From Poriferisodalis sp965214215 (GTDB lineage Bacteria > Actinomycetota > Acidimicrobiia > Acidimicrobiales > Poriferisodalaceae), in assembly GCF_965214215.1 (NCBI RefSeq), contig NZ_CBDCBD010000003.1, positions 248,001 to 312,000 on the forward strand: a stretch of DNA of 64,000 nt. The letters are read 5' to 3'. Under the pieces are notes generated by a model that had not been told where the DNA came from, searched no databases, and saw only the letters and a list, made by a program, of their open reading frames with translations. Positions within the stretch are counted from its first letter, which is position 1, and the number at the start of each line of letters is the position of its first letter. This document shows, piece by piece, positions 25,883 through 34,581 of this stretch. Both the position numbers and the translations under genes were made by a program.

Positions 25883-27463
25883 CTAGGCGGGGCCTTGGGG
25901 CGGCAGACCGATGGGAAAGGCGTCGCGGATGGCGGCGTCGACGGCGCGGCTGATGTGTGAGGGCCAGTGGTTCTCGAGCGTCGCAACGACGTGGTCGTGC
26001 GCCACGTCGTGGGCGGGCCGGCTGCCCGCCTCGGTCCAGTCTTCGGGCGTATCCCGGTTGGACACCAGCGGGTACAGGTACTCGGTTTCCATCAGCTCGA
26101 GCGTCTGCGGCGAGCCCAAGAAGTGGCCTGGACCTGCGATGACTTCAGCGATGAGATCGGCCGACAGCGTGTCGGCATTCACCTCGATGCCGCGCACGGT
26201 GCGGTTGATGGCGCCCAGCATGTCGTTGTCGATCACCAACGCTTCATGCGAGCACGCCAGCAGGCTCGCGAGCATCCCCGCCGACTCATAGACGATGTTC
26301 GCGCCCGCGTGCCCGGCGAGTCCCACGTTCAGGCCTTTCTCGTAACCGGCCTGGGCGTCGTTCACCTTGGAGTCGGTCATGCCGGCCGCGACGCCGGTAG
26401 GGAGCCCGAGCCAATGGCCGACTTCGGCCGCAGCGGCGTTGAGGATGCCTTCCTCGCCCGATCCCCCGCTCATGGCGCCCGTGCGCAGATCCGACACGAA
26501 CGGCCACAAGCCCAGCAGGCACGGGTGGCCCGGCGACAGCAGGTTCACCACGGTCAAGCCGCCGAGGCACTCCGCCACCGCTTGGGCCAGCGCACCGGCC
26601 AGCGCCGCAGGCGCGGTGGCGCCGGCTTGCAGGGCCGACAGCAGATTGATCGGCATGCCGGTGCGCACCTGTGCAACCAGGCACCTCGCCGAGTCGTGGG
26701 CGAAACGCAGCGGAGGGACGACGAAGGTGTTGTTGGCCGCCATGAACGGACGCTTCGCGAATTCGCCCTCACCGCCGAGCACCAAGTCGAACATCTTGAC
26801 CGACTCGTACACCCACTCAGGCTCGAACCACGAGGATCCGCCCGGCTTGGTGGTGCTGGCCATCACGGCGTATGCCGTGGTCATGTCGAGGTCGCGGGTC
26901 TCGACCATGTCTCGGGCCACCACCGTGCGCACGTAGAAGTGCAGGTTGTCGAGCGTGTCGACCAGACGGCCGCAGTCGTACACGTCGGTTGCCAGCGAGT
27001 CGCGGAACGTGCCGGTCGCGTGGTCGTACATCATCACAGCGGCGCCGGAGGTGCCGAAGTAGACGTGCTCTCCGCCCACGTGCACCGACTGGTCGTCGTC
27101 GAAGCCGTGCCAGATCCATTCCTTGGCAGCGGTCTCCATGGCACCCTCGACCACGCCTCGGGGCAGTCGGAGGCGGCCGTTGTCGTCCACCCACCCGCCG
27201 TGAGGCGTCGCTGCTTCGATGAACTCGTCGAGCGGGTCGCCCATGCCGACATCGGCGAGCAGCCCAAGCGCCGTGTCGTACACCTGCCCCATGTCGCTGT
27301 CGGTGAGCGGTTTGAAGCGGCCTGCGGGCAGGCCTGGTCGCACCGGTCGCCGGTCGCGATCAGGAACTGCCTCGCGCACGGCGATGCGGCCGGCCCGGCC
27401 GCCGCCGCGACGCCGCCTGGGCGCCTCGGCAGTCTCCGGTGACGGTGCGGCGGTGTCAGACAT
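25883..27463 (-). CDS. trimethylamine methyltransferase (MttB) family protein, non-pyrrolysine
   Basis: A 526-aa MttB-superfamily protein. The start MSDTAAPSPET is preferred because GAGGTG sits four bases before it; an upstream Met six residues earlier is less likely. An Arg-rich N-terminal segment (RRRRGGGRAGR) precedes the TIM-barrel, in which LGLWPFVSDLRTGAMSGGSGEEG and EVIAGPGHFLGSPQT are recognisable. No amber codon interrupts the frame, so it belongs to the large non-pyrrolysine branch whose studied members, such as MtgB, demethylate quaternary amines like glycine betaine using a corrinoid protein. No corrinoid protein or activase gene is seen nearby. It follows a dimethylglycine-dehydrogenase-like gene on the same strand. 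Confidence 0.88.
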   Translation of the reverse strand: MSDTAAPSPETAEAPRRRRGGGRAGRIAVREAVPDRDRRPVRPGLPAGRFKPLTDSDMGQVYDTALGLLADVGMGDPLDEFIEAATPHGGWVDDNGRLRLPRGVVEGAMETAAKEWIWHGFDDDQSVHVGGEHVYFGTSGAAVMMYDHATGTFRDSLATDVYDCGRLVDTLDNLHFYVRTVVARDMVETRDLDMTTAYAVMASTTKPGGSSWFEPEWVYESVKMFDLVLGGEGEFAKRPFMAANNTFVVPPLRFAHDSARCLVAQVRTGMPINLLSALQAGATAPAALAGALAQAVAECLGGLTVVNLLSPGHPCLLGLWPFVSDLRTGAMSGGSGEEGILNAAAAEVGHWLGLPTGVAAGMTDSKVNDAQAGYEKGLNVGLAGHAGANIVYESAGMLASLLACSHEALVIDNDMLGAINRTVRGIEVNADTLSADLIAEVIAGPGHFLGSPQTLELMETEYLYPLVSNRDTPEDWTEAGSRPAHDVAHDHVVATLENHWPSHISRAVDAAIRDAFPIGLPPQGPA

Positions 27464-27558
27464 GAGCACCTCGGTTGGCAATCGGTGTTGTGGGGAGCGG
27501 TGTGCCCTGGGTTCTCAAAACGCAGGGGCAGGGATGCGATCGCGCAGCGCCTATTCGT

Positions 27559-30057
27559 TCATGCGCGCAGCGCTGCATTGCGGGGGTCGTAGGCGGCCTC
27601 GGCGAGCACGGTGGCGGTGCGCCGTTCGCCGAGCAGGTCGAGCTCGAAGGTGCTGCCGGGCGCCTCGAATCGGGGATCGACGTACACGAACGCCAGACTG
27701 CGGCCCACCGAGTGTCCCCAAGCGCCGCTCGTGCCGATGCCCATGGGCTCGTCGCTGCCCGGTGCAAAGGCGGGTTCGTTGCCGCGCACGTCGTTGTCGG
27801 TCGCGTCGACCTCGCAGTACACGAGCACCATCGAAAGCGGCTCGCCTTGCTTCTCCGATTCGCGGCGGGCCAGCGCCGCGTCGCGCCCGATGAAGGGGCG
27901 GCTGTAGTCCACGAAGCGCCCGAGGCGGGCTTCGACCGGTGTGATCTCGGTGGTCAGTTCGCTGCCCCACGCCTTGTACGCCTTCTCGATGCGCATGACG
28001 TTCATGGCGTAGCTGCCAAAGTGCACCAAGCCGTAGGGATCGCCTGCATCTGCGACGGCGTCGTAGACGCGGGCCACTTCGCCCATCGGGCCGTGCAGCT
28101 CCCAGCCCAATTCGCCGACATAGGAGACCCGCAGCGCAATCACGGGCACCCCTGCCACCGTGATCTCCTGGGCTGTCAGCCAGCTGAACGAGTCATTGCC
28201 CAAGTCGGCATCGGTCAGCGGCGACAGCACGTCGCGTGCACGCGGCCCGGTCACGCCCAAGATGGCCGTGTCGTCGGTGGCGTCGCGCACCTCGACCCGC
28301 TCGCCGGGCGCGATGTGGTCGCGCAGCCAGTCGACATCGTGGCTCTGGCCCATGATCGCTGAGGCCAGCCAGAATCGGTCCTGCGCGAGGCGCGCAATGG
28401 TCATCTCGCACTCGATGCCGCCGAGGGCGGTCAGCATGTGCGTCAGACGGATGCCGCCGTCGCGGCCGGGCATCCGGTTGGCCGACAGCCGATCCAGCAG
28501 GGCACCGGCGTCGGCGCCAGTCACCTCGAACTTGGCAAATGCGCTGAGATCGGCCACGCCGACCCGCTCGCGCACGCCCCGCACCTCGGCGCCCACCACG
28601 TCATGCGCATTGGAGCGGCGGAACGAGTGGGCCTCGGGGCTGCCGTCAGGCGAGAAGTACTGCGGGCGTTCCCACCCGTAGATCTCCTGCCATTGCGCGC
28701 CCATCGCGTCGAAGCGGCCCCACAGCGGCGTGGTCTTGACCGGTCTGCCTGCCGCGCGCTGCTCCCCCGGCAGCCGCACTTGGTACATCTCGTGGTACTC
28801 GTCGATGGCCTTCTCGAAGGCGAATGGCGACTTGGGGCCGGTGTGATCGCCGAAGCGGCGCGGGTCCATGCCGCGCACGTTGATCTCGGTCTGGCCGTGG
28901 ACCATCCATTGCGCCAGGAACTTCCCTGCGCCCGGACCCTGGGTGATGCCGATCGACGCCCCGTTGCAGTGCCAGTAGTTGCGCACGCCTGGCGCCGGCC
29001 CCATGAGATAGCCCGAGTCGGGGGTGTGGGTGATCGGCCCCGACACCACCTGCTTGATGCCGGCCTCGGACAGCGCGCCGATGCGCTGCTGCGCAAAGTC
29101 GAGGCATTCCTCGAGGACGTCGAGATCCTGACCGGGCAGGTGGAAGTGCAAATCCCAGTCGATGCCGTCGATGCCGTACGGCCGGGCACCGGACATCTCG
29201 TAGGGGCCGATGAGCAAGCCGTCGATCTCTTGGCGGTAGTAGCAGGAGGCCCGCGGGTCGCGCACGACCGGCAATTCGAAATCGAGTGCTTCCACAGCGG
29301 GCACCGTCTCGGTCACCAGGTACTGGTGGATGACCGACACGATCGGCACGTCGAGCCCGATCATGGCGCCGAGCTGCGGTGCGTAGTGCCCCGCCGCGTT
29401 GACGACGTGCTCGCAGTGAATGGTGTCGCGATCGTCGTCGCCGTTCGATCCGTTGCGGCGGCGGGCCGGGTCGGCGCCGCCGCGCACGATGGTGACGTCC
29501 CAGCTGCCGTCGGGGCGCTGGCACATGTCGGTCACCAGCGTGTGACGCATGATGCGGCATCCGAGATCGCGAGCGCCCTTGGCCATGGTGTTGGTGCAGC
29601 TCGACGGGTCGGTCCAGCCGTCGTGGGGCGTGTAGAAGCCGAGCTGGACGTCATCGAGGTCGCTCAGCAGCGGGTGCCGCTCCGCGATCTCGCGCCAGCC
29701 GATGAGGTGCGACTCCACGCCGATCTGGGTGAGCATGGCGTGTACATAGAGGTGCCAGTTGACCTCCTCGGACGTGCGGGCCAGCCGGATCGCACCGCAG
29801 CCGTGCCACCCCGCGGACAGCCCGGTCTCGGCCTCGATGCGGGGGTACAGCGAGACAGCCGCCTGGTGGACCTTGGCCATGTTCAGATCGCCGATGAAGT
29901 TCGGAACCAGCCCCGCGGCGTGCCAGGTCGAACCCGACGTCAGCTCGCCCTTCTCGACGAGGATCGTGTCGGTCCAGCCCTCGTGCGCGAGGGCATACAG
30001 CAGGCCGGCGCCCATCGCCCCGCCGCCGACGATCACGCAGCGCGCTTGTTCAGGCAT
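27559..30057 (-). CDS. FAD-dependent dimethylglycine/sarcosine dehydrogenase-like protein (DAO + GcvT domains), copy 1
   Basis: An 832-aa two-domain flavoprotein. The N-terminal FAD-dependent DAO domain opens with CVIVGGGAMGAGLLYALA and carries TSGSTWHAAGLVPNF, the His of which is the covalent-FAD attachment site in dimethylglycine and sarcosine dehydrogenases. The C-terminal half (from about residue 430) is a GcvT-like aminomethyltransferase domain that would capture the released one-carbon unit on tetrahydrofolate. It is one of two paralogues in the window (the other at 39804-42353) and lies 95 bases upstream of the MttB-like gene. Together they fit catabolism of glycine betaine or dimethylglycine, though the substrate is inferred. 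Confidence 0.9.
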   Translation of the reverse strand: MPEQARCVIVGGGAMGAGLLYALAHEGWTDTILVEKGELTSGSTWHAAGLVPNFIGDLNMAKVHQAAVSLYPRIEAETGLSAGWHGCGAIRLARTSEEVNWHLYVHAMLTQIGVESHLIGWREIAERHPLLSDLDDVQLGFYTPHDGWTDPSSCTNTMAKGARDLGCRIMRHTLVTDMCQRPDGSWDVTIVRGGADPARRRNGSNGDDDRDTIHCEHVVNAAGHYAPQLGAMIGLDVPIVSVIHQYLVTETVPAVEALDFELPVVRDPRASCYYRQEIDGLLIGPYEMSGARPYGIDGIDWDLHFHLPGQDLDVLEECLDFAQQRIGALSEAGIKQVVSGPITHTPDSGYLMGPAPGVRNYWHCNGASIGITQGPGAGKFLAQWMVHGQTEINVRGMDPRRFGDHTGPKSPFAFEKAIDEYHEMYQVRLPGEQRAAGRPVKTTPLWGRFDAMGAQWQEIYGWERPQYFSPDGSPEAHSFRRSNAHDVVGAEVRGVRERVGVADLSAFAKFEVTGADAGALLDRLSANRMPGRDGGIRLTHMLTALGGIECEMTIARLAQDRFWLASAIMGQSHDVDWLRDHIAPGERVEVRDATDDTAILGVTGPRARDVLSPLTDADLGNDSFSWLTAQEITVAGVPVIALRVSYVGELGWELHGPMGEVARVYDAVADAGDPYGLVHFGSYAMNVMRIEKAYKAWGSELTTEITPVEARLGRFVDYSRPFIGRDAALARRESEKQGEPLSMVLVYCEVDATDNDVRGNEPAFAPGSDEPMGIGTSGAWGHSVGRSLAFVYVDPRFEAPGSTFELDLLGERRTATVLAEAAYDPRNAALRA

Positions 30058-30120
30058 GCTCAGCCATGCCGGGCCTGCTCAGCCATACACAGGTCCCCAT
30101 TGATCCGGGCCAGCGGTGAG

Positions 30121-30138
30121 CCGAACCCCCCGGTTCGG
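30121..30138. repeat. short perfect hairpin in a divergent intergenic region
   Basis: CCGAACC and GGTTCGG form a seven-base perfect stem with a CCCC loop, in the 273-base gap between the divergent flavoprotein (30057, minus) and NYN gene (30331, plus). There is no T-run, so a terminator is not indicated; an operator or RNA leader structure is possible. No riboswitch consensus was recognised in the rest of the gap. Confidence 0.35.
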
Positions 30139-30330
30139 ACCCCGTGGCATGCCGACGTGGTGCGCGCAAATTACCACCCCACCGCGCGCCGGTGCGCGCA
30201 TTCTGCCCTGCACGCGAGCGTCGGGTCAGATCGTTCGCAGACGCCCGGCCTACAGCTGCCCGTCGGTGTCGAATCTGGCAAGCGCCGCGGCGGTGTGCCC
30301 CAGCGGTGAAGCCTTAGCCTCGGATGAGCC

Positions 30331-30990
30331 ATGAGCGACCGTGGAACGAGCGAGCTACGCCGACCGGGCGAGACCATCGTCTACATCGACGGATTCAACT
30401 TCTACTACGGCGCTGTCAAAGGGACGCCGCATAAGTGGCTCGACTTCACTGCGCTGTGCCAGCGACTGCTGCCCCGAGACAACATCGTCAAGATCCGCTA
30501 TTTCACGGCTCGCGTGAGCGCTCGCCCGGACGACCCGCAGCAGGCTGACCGCCAGGACACCTACCTTCGGGCTCTCGCGACGCTGCCGTCGTTGGAGATC
30601 CACTTCGGGCACTTTGTACAGCGAAAGGTGAGACTTCCGCTGACTAGCCCGACGTCGAATGGGCCCCGGACTGTCGAGGTGATCAAGACGGAGGAGAAGG
30701 GCTCCGACGTCAACTTGGCTGCTTACTTGCTACGCGATGCGTTCACGGGGCGCTGCGGGACAGCCGTCGTAGTGAGCAACGATTCGGACCTTCGCGAGGC
30801 CGTCCGCATCGCGCGCATCGATGCCGGCGTCAAGGTAGGAATCATCAATCCACACCCGGCGAGGTACCGCTCGCAGCTGCTGCGAGGCACCTTCTTCAAG
30901 CAGCTGCGGCCGAATGTGCTGGCACAGTGCCAACTGCCAGCCGTGCTCCATGACGACCGCGGCACCATACGAAAGCCAGCTTCTTGGTAA
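30331..30990 (+). CDS. NYN-domain (PIN-like) ribonuclease protein
   Basis: A 219-aa NYN/LabA-like protein. The acidic residues of the PIN-type active site are visible as YIDGFNFYYG at residues about 18-27, EEKGSDVNLAAYLL near residue 112, and VVVSNDSDLREAVRIA near residue 136. These bind divalent metal for RNA cleavage in the family. The rest is a compact Rossmann-like fold ending in a basic tail. It sits at the left border of the defence-like island and reads toward the methyltransferase, separated from it by a strong hairpin, so it may be independently transcribed. A role as an abortive-infection or RNA-decay effector is possible but only contextual. Confidence 0.82.
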   Translation: MSDRGTSELRRPGETIVYIDGFNFYYGAVKGTPHKWLDFTALCQRLLPRDNIVKIRYFTARVSARPDDPQQADRQDTYLRALATLPSLEIHFGHFVQRKVRLPLTSPTSNGPRTVEVIKTEEKGSDVNLAAYLLRDAFTGRCGTAVVVSNDSDLREAVRIARIDAGVKVGIINPHPARYRSQLLRGTFFKQLRPNVLAQCQLPAVLHDDRGTIRKPASW

Positions 30991-30997
30991 ACGCGCA

Positions 30998-31019
30998 AGG
31001 GCCCGCCGAAGCGGGCCCT
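30998..31019 (+). terminator. strong hairpin downstream of the NYN gene
   Basis: AGGGCCCGC and GCGGGCCCT form a perfect nine-base stem with a CGAA tetraloop, eight bases after the NYN stop. A second weaker hairpin (CCCAGCC/GGCTGGG) follows at about 31023-31045. There is no T-tract, as is usual in actinobacterial intrinsic terminators. It separates the NYN gene from the methyltransferase. Confidence 0.6.
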
Positions 31020-31200
31020 GCACCCAGCCACCGGAAGCGGCTGGGGGGATATGTCGGCAGGGTATACCACACGCGTGACATCGACTACCACGCAGGCTTC
31101 GAGAGGATCGAGGCCGCGGCGCCGAGGTGGTGCCCGGCTACCTCGATGTCGAACGATCCAGCGCCGGGCCAGTACTTGGCGACGAACTACGGTGCCGACG

Positions 31201-32727
31201 GTGAGTGAGCAGGAGTTGGCAGCGCTGCTGCGGCGCGGGGACTTCGGTGCGCTGTTTCGCAGGATGGGGTGGGGCAACCCCGGCGCGATCGAGACCGCGC
31301 ATGTGGACGGCAGCGATCTGAGGCCGGTGCCGGTCGCCGACAAGCGGGGCGTGACCGCCTGGTTGGTGGAGTGCCCCGCTGGGATGCCGGAGCGTTCGGA
31401 GCAGCACCGCGTTGTACGGCGGGTCAAGCGGTTCAGCCGCGACCAGCTCGTCGTGTTCGTGTCGCCGGATGAGCACCTGTGGCTGTGGCCCGAGCAGCGG
31501 CCAAGCGGTGTCGGGCACCGCCTTGTGGACTATGGATACGACCCCAAGGCGCCTACCGAGGCGCTGCTGCAGCGGCTCGTTCAAGCAAGTTTCAGCCTTG
31601 ACGAGGAGGACGGGCTGACCGCCACGTCGGTGCTCGCCCGGATTCGGCGTTCGTTCAACGCGGACAAGGTGACCAAGTCGTTCTATCGGGAGTTCCAGAA
31701 GCACCACAAGAACTTCGCCGCGACGGTTGAGGGGATTGATGCGGACGAGGATCGCAGGTGGTACGCGTCGGTCTTGCTGAACCGGGTCATGTTCATCTAT
31801 TTCATCCAGCGCAAGGGGTTCCTCGACAGCGATCGGGGCTATCTCCGCAGCCGCCTGGCGATGGTGCGGCAGCACTACGGCGCCGACCAGTTCTTCGCGT
31901 TCTACAAGCAGTTCCTCGTGCCGCTCTTCCATGTAGGTCTCGGAAGCCCGCGCGAATCACGCTCGGATATTGACCCCGAGATCGAACGCATCATCGGTGA
32001 TGTGCCGTACGTCAACGGTGGGATCTTCGAGCCTCACGAACTCGAGAAGACCTACGAAATCGAGATCAAGGACGACGCATTCGAGTCCCTGTTCGACTTC
32101 TTCGACGCTTGGCGCTGGCATCTCGACGAGTCCCCCACCGGCGCGACGGACGAGATCAACCCGGACATCCTCGGCTTCATATTCGAGCAGTACATCAACT
32201 TCACAGATGCAGGCCAGAAGGAGAATGGGGCGTACTACACCAAGCCGGACGTGACCGGTTACATGGCAGCATCGACGATCCTGCCAGCGGTCGCTGATCG
32301 TCTTGTCGCCGCAGGGATGGACGACCCGGCGCTCCTGCTGTCCGGCTCCGACGACGATTACCTTCATGACAGCAACGCTCACGGCGTAGAATTGCCCACC
32401 TCGGGACGGACGGACGGACGGACGGACGGACGGACGGACGGACGGACGGACGGACGGACGGACGGACGGACGGACGGACGGACGGACGGACGGACGCACG
32501 GACGGACGGACGCACGGACGCGGCGTCGGCGACCTGCCGCCTGTCGGGGATACTTGGCCGTGGCAGTGGCACAGCGGCGACCCAGCCGAGTACGTGGAGT
32601 TGCCGCCCCCCGGCGAGCACCTTGCGTTGCCCGGAGAACGCTGGTGCGACGTGGTGCACCGGCGGGAGCGCTACCGGCACCAAGTCGAAATGTTGTCCGA
32701 CCCACAGCGGACATGGACCGTCGATGA
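31201..32727 (+). CDS. N6-adenine DNA methyltransferase, N-terminal part, ends out of frame (phase OFF)
   Basis: The upstream half of a split class I SAM-dependent DNA methyltransferase of the Eco57I/PglX-like kind. The start is taken as GTG at 31201 (VSEQELAALL); upstream residues look non-coding and no clear ribosome-binding site decides it. Up to about residue 395 the sequence is family-like, with VMFIYFIQRKGFLD, DEINPDILGFIFEQYINF and ENGAYYTKPDVTGYM, the last immediately preceding the methyltransferase core. It then enters a tract of GRTD tetrapeptides encoded by (GGAC)n at 32404-32519 and continues in the wrong frame as an Arg-rich tail to a stop at 32727. Loss of one 4-bp unit, or gain of two, would continue into the catalytic domain encoded downstream. 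Confidence 0.82.
   Translation: MSEQELAALLRRGDFGALFRRMGWGNPGAIETAHVDGSDLRPVPVADKRGVTAWLVECPAGMPERSEQHRVVRRVKRFSRDQLVVFVSPDEHLWLWPEQRPSGVGHRLVDYGYDPKAPTEALLQRLVQASFSLDEEDGLTATSVLARIRRSFNADKVTKSFYREFQKHHKNFAATVEGIDADEDRRWYASVLLNRVMFIYFIQRKGFLDSDRGYLRSRLAMVRQHYGADQFFAFYKQFLVPLFHVGLGSPRESRSDIDPEIERIIGDVPYVNGGIFEPHELEKTYEIEIKDDAFESLFDFFDAWRWHLDESPTGATDEINPDILGFIFEQYINFTDAGQKENGAYYTKPDVTGYMAASTILPAVADRLVAAGMDDPALLLSGSDDDYLHDSNAHGVELPTSGRTDGRTDGRTDGRTDGRTDGRTDGRTDGRTHGRTDARTRRRRPAACRGYLAVAVAQRRPSRVRGVAAPRRAPCVARRTLVRRGAPAGALPAPSRNVVRPTADMDRR
32404..32519 (+). repeat. (GGAC)n tetranucleotide microsatellite inside the methyltransferase gene
   Basis: Twenty-nine consecutive 4-base units: 23 perfect GGAC copies (32404-32495), then GCAC, three GGAC, GCAC and GGAC. 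The tract codes for GRTD repeats in every frame and has no stop, so any copy number is translatable. Before it, codons start at positions equal to 1 modulo 3; after it, the catalytic frame is at 2 modulo 3. Removing one unit or adding two makes the frame continuous. Tetranucleotide tracts in methyltransferase genes drive phase variation by slipped-strand mispairing in other bacteria. Confidence 0.92.
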
Positions 32728-34576
32728 CGCGATCACCGAGAATCTCGATCTCCCGGAGCTGCTGCGCGACTACCTGAGCCAGCTGTCGAGCGCCACCGAG
32801 TGCGACACAGCGTTCGAGGTGCTGCGCTCGCTGACCATCTGCGACCCGACGGTGGGTTCGGGGGCGTTTCTGTTCGCAGCGCTCGACGTGCTCGAACCGC
32901 TCTACAGCGAAGTGCTGGCACGCGCCGTCGAGCTCGAGGCGCGCAATGAAGCGGTGCCGTCATTCCTCGCCGAAGCACGAACGCACCCCAGCAGCCGGTA
33001 CTGGCTGCTGAAGACGATCTGCCTGCACAACCTGTTCGGCGTCGACCTGATGCGTGACGCGCCGGAGATCGCCAAGCTCCGGCTGTTCTTGAAACTCGCC
33101 GCCCAGATTGATGACGTCGAGCACCTCGAACCACTGCCTGACCTCGACTTCAACATCAAGTGCGGCAATCTGCTCGTGGGCATCGCCGACTCCGAGGACG
33201 CCGGGGGGCGCCTGTTCAGCCACAAGCTCGACCATGTGACCCAGCTCCAGCAAGTCGAGGACACGGCTCAGCACATCGCTGACGCTTTCGACGCCTACAT
33301 CGCCGCCGAGGCGGACGACACCGGCCAACTCGACCACTCAGACGCGAAACGAGGACTCCAAGCGCAACTGCAGGACGCCCGCAACATGGCCGACACGCTG
33401 CTGCACGCGATGCGAGACGAAGTCAGCGACGTCGACGACTGGGTGAACTCGCATCAGCCGTTCCACTGGTTCGTCGAGTTCCCCAGCGTGTGGCGAAAAG
33501 GCGGGTTCGACGTCATCATCGGCAACCCGCCGTACATCAAGACGTCAAGAGTCACCAGCTACCGTTGGCTCGGCTACGCGACCCAAAAGTGCCCCGACCT
33601 CTACGCCGTCTGCATGGAACGCGCAGCCACCCTGCTCAACTCACGTGGCCGGTTCGCCATGATCGTGATGCACTCGCTCGCCTTCAGCCAGAACTTTGCG
33701 AGCCTTCGCCGATTCTGTGAAGCGGAGTTCGGCTCGATATGGGTGTCGTCGTATTCGCGCATACCCGACGGTCTATTCAGCGGGTCCGTCAGGGTGAGAA
33801 ACTCCATTCTCACAGGCGTCGTCAGTGTCACGCCGGGCTTTCATACATCGTCGTGCCGTCGTTGGCTCTCAGAGGCGCGCGGCCGACTCTTCGACTCGCT
33901 TGAATACGGGCAGCCAGATTCGAATCTATTCGCTCGCCGGAGCGACGCTCAATGGCCGCTCGCCGACCCAAGTGTCATGTCTCGTAGCTTCGCCGCGTTG
34001 AGTGAACGTCGACCTGTGGATGACGCTTTGGTTGCCACGTCGCCCTACCCCCTCTACTTCAAAAAGGTGGCTCAGTACTTCCTCAGTGCGTATGTCGACC
34101 GGCCGCCCATCGTCGACAAGAGCGGCAGCGAAACGTTCTCACCACATGACGGTGTGCTCCATTTTCGAGATGAGCACCGAAGAGGCATCGCACTGGTGAC
34201 GCTGGTAGGGCGTTGGGCCTATCTCTGGTGGATGATGTACGGAGACGAATTCAATGTCACCCGGGGCACGCTTGCAGCGTTTCCGGGTGACATTGAATGG
34301 CTTGCGCGCGACGCGGTTCATGCGGGCAATCCAGCCCCGGGTGACATGGAATTTGACAGTTTACTGAGCTTGTCAAGATCGCTTCAGAGCGAAATGCCGA
34401 AGCACCTAGCCTGGAAGCTGAACGCCGGAATCAAGGTCTACCGCTACAACATGGCCAAGCTGCGGTATCTGACCGATAGGGCTGACTGGTTGCTGGCGCA
34501 GGCGTGGGGCATCGAGGACGCGTTCGAAGCTGCGGGGAATCTGCGTGACCGCATGGTGTTCGGCAACAAGGAATAG
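32594..34576 (+). CDS. N6-adenine DNA methyltransferase, C-terminal catalytic part
   Basis: The downstream half of the split methyltransferase. Its open frame extends back through the repeat tract (GDTWPWQWHSGDPAEYVELP), so the GTG at 32594 is only a formal start and the segment is probably not translated alone. SAM-binding motif I is DPTVGSGAFLFAAL (near 32843) and catalytic motif IV is GNPPYIKTS (about 33523). The NPPY form marks N6-adenine methylation, and the region after about residue 330 is probably the target-recognition domain. Five bases separate its stop from the GTG start of the PLD-helicase gene. Joined to the upstream half it would be 1123 residues. Confidence 0.85.
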   Translation: MELPPPGEHLALPGERWCDVVHRRERYRHQVEMLSDPQRTWTVDDAITENLDLPELLRDYLSQLSSATECDTAFEVLRSLTICDPTVGSGAFLFAALDVLEPLYSEVLARAVELEARNEAVPSFLAEARTHPSSRYWLLKTICLHNLFGVDLMRDAPEIAKLRLFLKLAAQIDDVEHLEPLPDLDFNIKCGNLLVGIADSEDAGGRLFSHKLDHVTQLQQVEDTAQHIADAFDAYIAAEADDTGQLDHSDAKRGLQAQLQDARNMADTLLHAMRDEVSDVDDWVNSHQPFHWFVEFPSVWRKGGFDVIIGNPPYIKTSRVTSYRWLGYATQKCPDLYAVCMERAATLLNSRGRFAMIVMHSLAFSQNFASLRRFCEAEFGSIWVSSYSRIPDGLFSGSVRVRNSILTGVVSVTPGFHTSSCRRWLSEARGRLFDSLEYGQPDSNLFARRSDAQWPLADPSVMSRSFAALSERRPVDDALVATSPYPLYFKKVAQYFLSAYVDRPPIVDKSGSETFSPHDGVLHFRDEHRRGIALVTLVGRWAYLWWMMYGDEFNVTRGTLAAFPGDIEWLARDAVHAGNPAPGDMEFDSLLSLSRSLQSEMPKHLAWKLNAGIKVYRYNMAKLRYLTDRADWLLAQAWGIEDAFEAAGNLRDRMVFGNKE

Positions 34577-34581
34577 GCGTC

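Noticed and set aside
25883..27463. Pyrrolysine-containing MttB
   Set aside because: The frame is continuous with no internal amber codon, so it belongs to the non-pyrrolysine branch.
28438..30309. Long plus-strand open frame opposite the dimethylglycine-dehydrogenase-like gene
   Set aside because: High-GC third-codon bias leaves stops rare on the opposite strand; the minus strand encodes a complete DAO-GcvT enzyme.
30058..30330. Glycine or SAM riboswitch upstream of the dimethylglycine-dehydrogenase-like gene
   Set aside because: Only a seven-base hairpin is present; no riboswitch consensus core was recognised on either strand.
31957..32499. Minus-strand open frame of SVRPSVRP repeats over the GGAC tract
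   Set aside because: The repeated peptide is only the reverse translation of the GGAC microsatellite; no flanking sequence supports a gene.
32404..32519. The GGAC tract as a CRISPR array or tandem-repeat gene on its own
   Set aside because: Units are four bases with no spacers, and the tract is embedded in the methyltransferase reading frame.
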